Positions 5,174 through 5,352 of a stretch of 5,352 nucleotides of DNA are shown here, piece after piece (positions within the stretch are counted from its first letter, which is position 1; every line of letters begins with the position of its first letter). The notes under the pieces are model-generated. The model saw only the letters and a list, made by a program, of their open reading frames with translations, made no database searches and was not told the origin of the DNA. A program made the translations under genes and the position numbers. The stretch comes from Desulfovibrionales bacterium GWA2_65_9 (GTDB lineage Bacteria > Desulfobacterota > Desulfovibrionia > Desulfovibrionales > Desulfovibrionaceae): positions 65,531 to 70,882 of the forward strand of contig MGTN01000127.1 in NCBI GenBank assembly GCA_001799475.1, read 5' to 3'.

Positions 5174-5352
5174 TAAGTAATTCTTCGTTTAGCATCATTT
5201 TCATGACAGCATTGATTGGTTTTTCGGCAGGAGGGTCAAACACGGTTGTTAGTTGCCCCGTATCGCTGATAGTCATGAGGCCAACCGCCAGCCGTTGAAA
5301 CATAACCATGTTGTGTTTGGCCTGTGTCGATTTATTGTCAGGAAGGCAGACG
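5154..5352 (-). CDS. C-terminal part of an unidentified protein (partial, enters from right edge)
   Basis: The minus strand is open from the right edge to a TAA at 5154-5156, giving 65 residues with no internal stop. Part reads MVMFQRLAVGLMTISDTGQ, followed by FDPPAEKPINAVMKMMLNEELLTRLHDF at the end. The pattern of a short strand pair followed by an amphipathic C-terminal helix is protein-like, and the end overlaps the convergent gene by only 20 bases. No family can be named from this length. It may be a third member of the island or an independent passenger gene. Confidence 0.55.
   Translation of the reverse strand, partial: VCLPDNKSTQAKHNMVMFQRLAVGLMTISDTGQLTTVFDPPAEKPINAVMKMMLNEELLTRLHDF

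Noticed and set aside
2736..5352. CRISPR array or second copy of the tRNA 3' end inside the island
   Set aside because: I found no regularly spaced repeats and no copy of the tRNA 3' end sequence downstream. The far att site, if any, is outside the window.

Overview
The window joins two kinds of DNA. Bases 1 to about 2,740 are GC-rich (roughly 60% or more by eye) and carry compact housekeeping genes with strong G/C third-position bias. Bases from about 2,780 to the end are clearly more A/T-rich and look acquired. The sulfur-transfer gene pair and the overall style suggest a deltaproteobacterial sulfate reducer (Desulfovibrionales-like). That is an impression from protein sequence, not a proven assignment.

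Resident part. A gene from the left ends at 60 (only its last 19 codons are visible) and runs into the end of a minus-strand pair. The pair is a ubiquitin-like sulfur carrier (1069-1266) followed by a TtuA/TIGR00269-type tRNA 2-thiolation enzyme (43-1020). Both members end in short tandem DNA repeats. Next come a free-standing response-regulator receiver protein (1444-1830, +) and a DPM1-like family 2 glycosyltransferase (1827-2552, -). These two converge with stop codons overlapping in one CTAG. The glycosyltransferase and the initiator tRNA-fMet gene (2659-2735, +) are read from back-to-back promoters whose -35 boxes are 6 bp apart. A strong intrinsic terminator follows the tRNA.

Island part. 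Just past the terminator lies a repeated 10-mer and the N-terminal stub of a serine recombinase (2814-2912, -), as expected at the edge of an element inserted beside a tRNA gene. About 295 bases without a gene follow (2913-3208). They hold two adjacent dyads and a 13-bp direct repeat, probably recombination or operator sites. Then comes a two-gene cassette: a minimal Ser/Thr protein kinase (3209-4004), interrupted by one extra T in a run of eight, and a 390-residue protein of no family I recognise (4001-5173), whose ATG overlaps the kinase stop. A convergent gene enters from the right edge (5154-5352, -), seen only as its C-terminal 65 residues.

The most interesting item is the kinase plus unknown-protein cassette beside tRNA-fMet. 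Its kinase reading frame can be switched by one base in a homopolymer. A defence or stress role is a reasonable guess from context but is not shown by the sequence.
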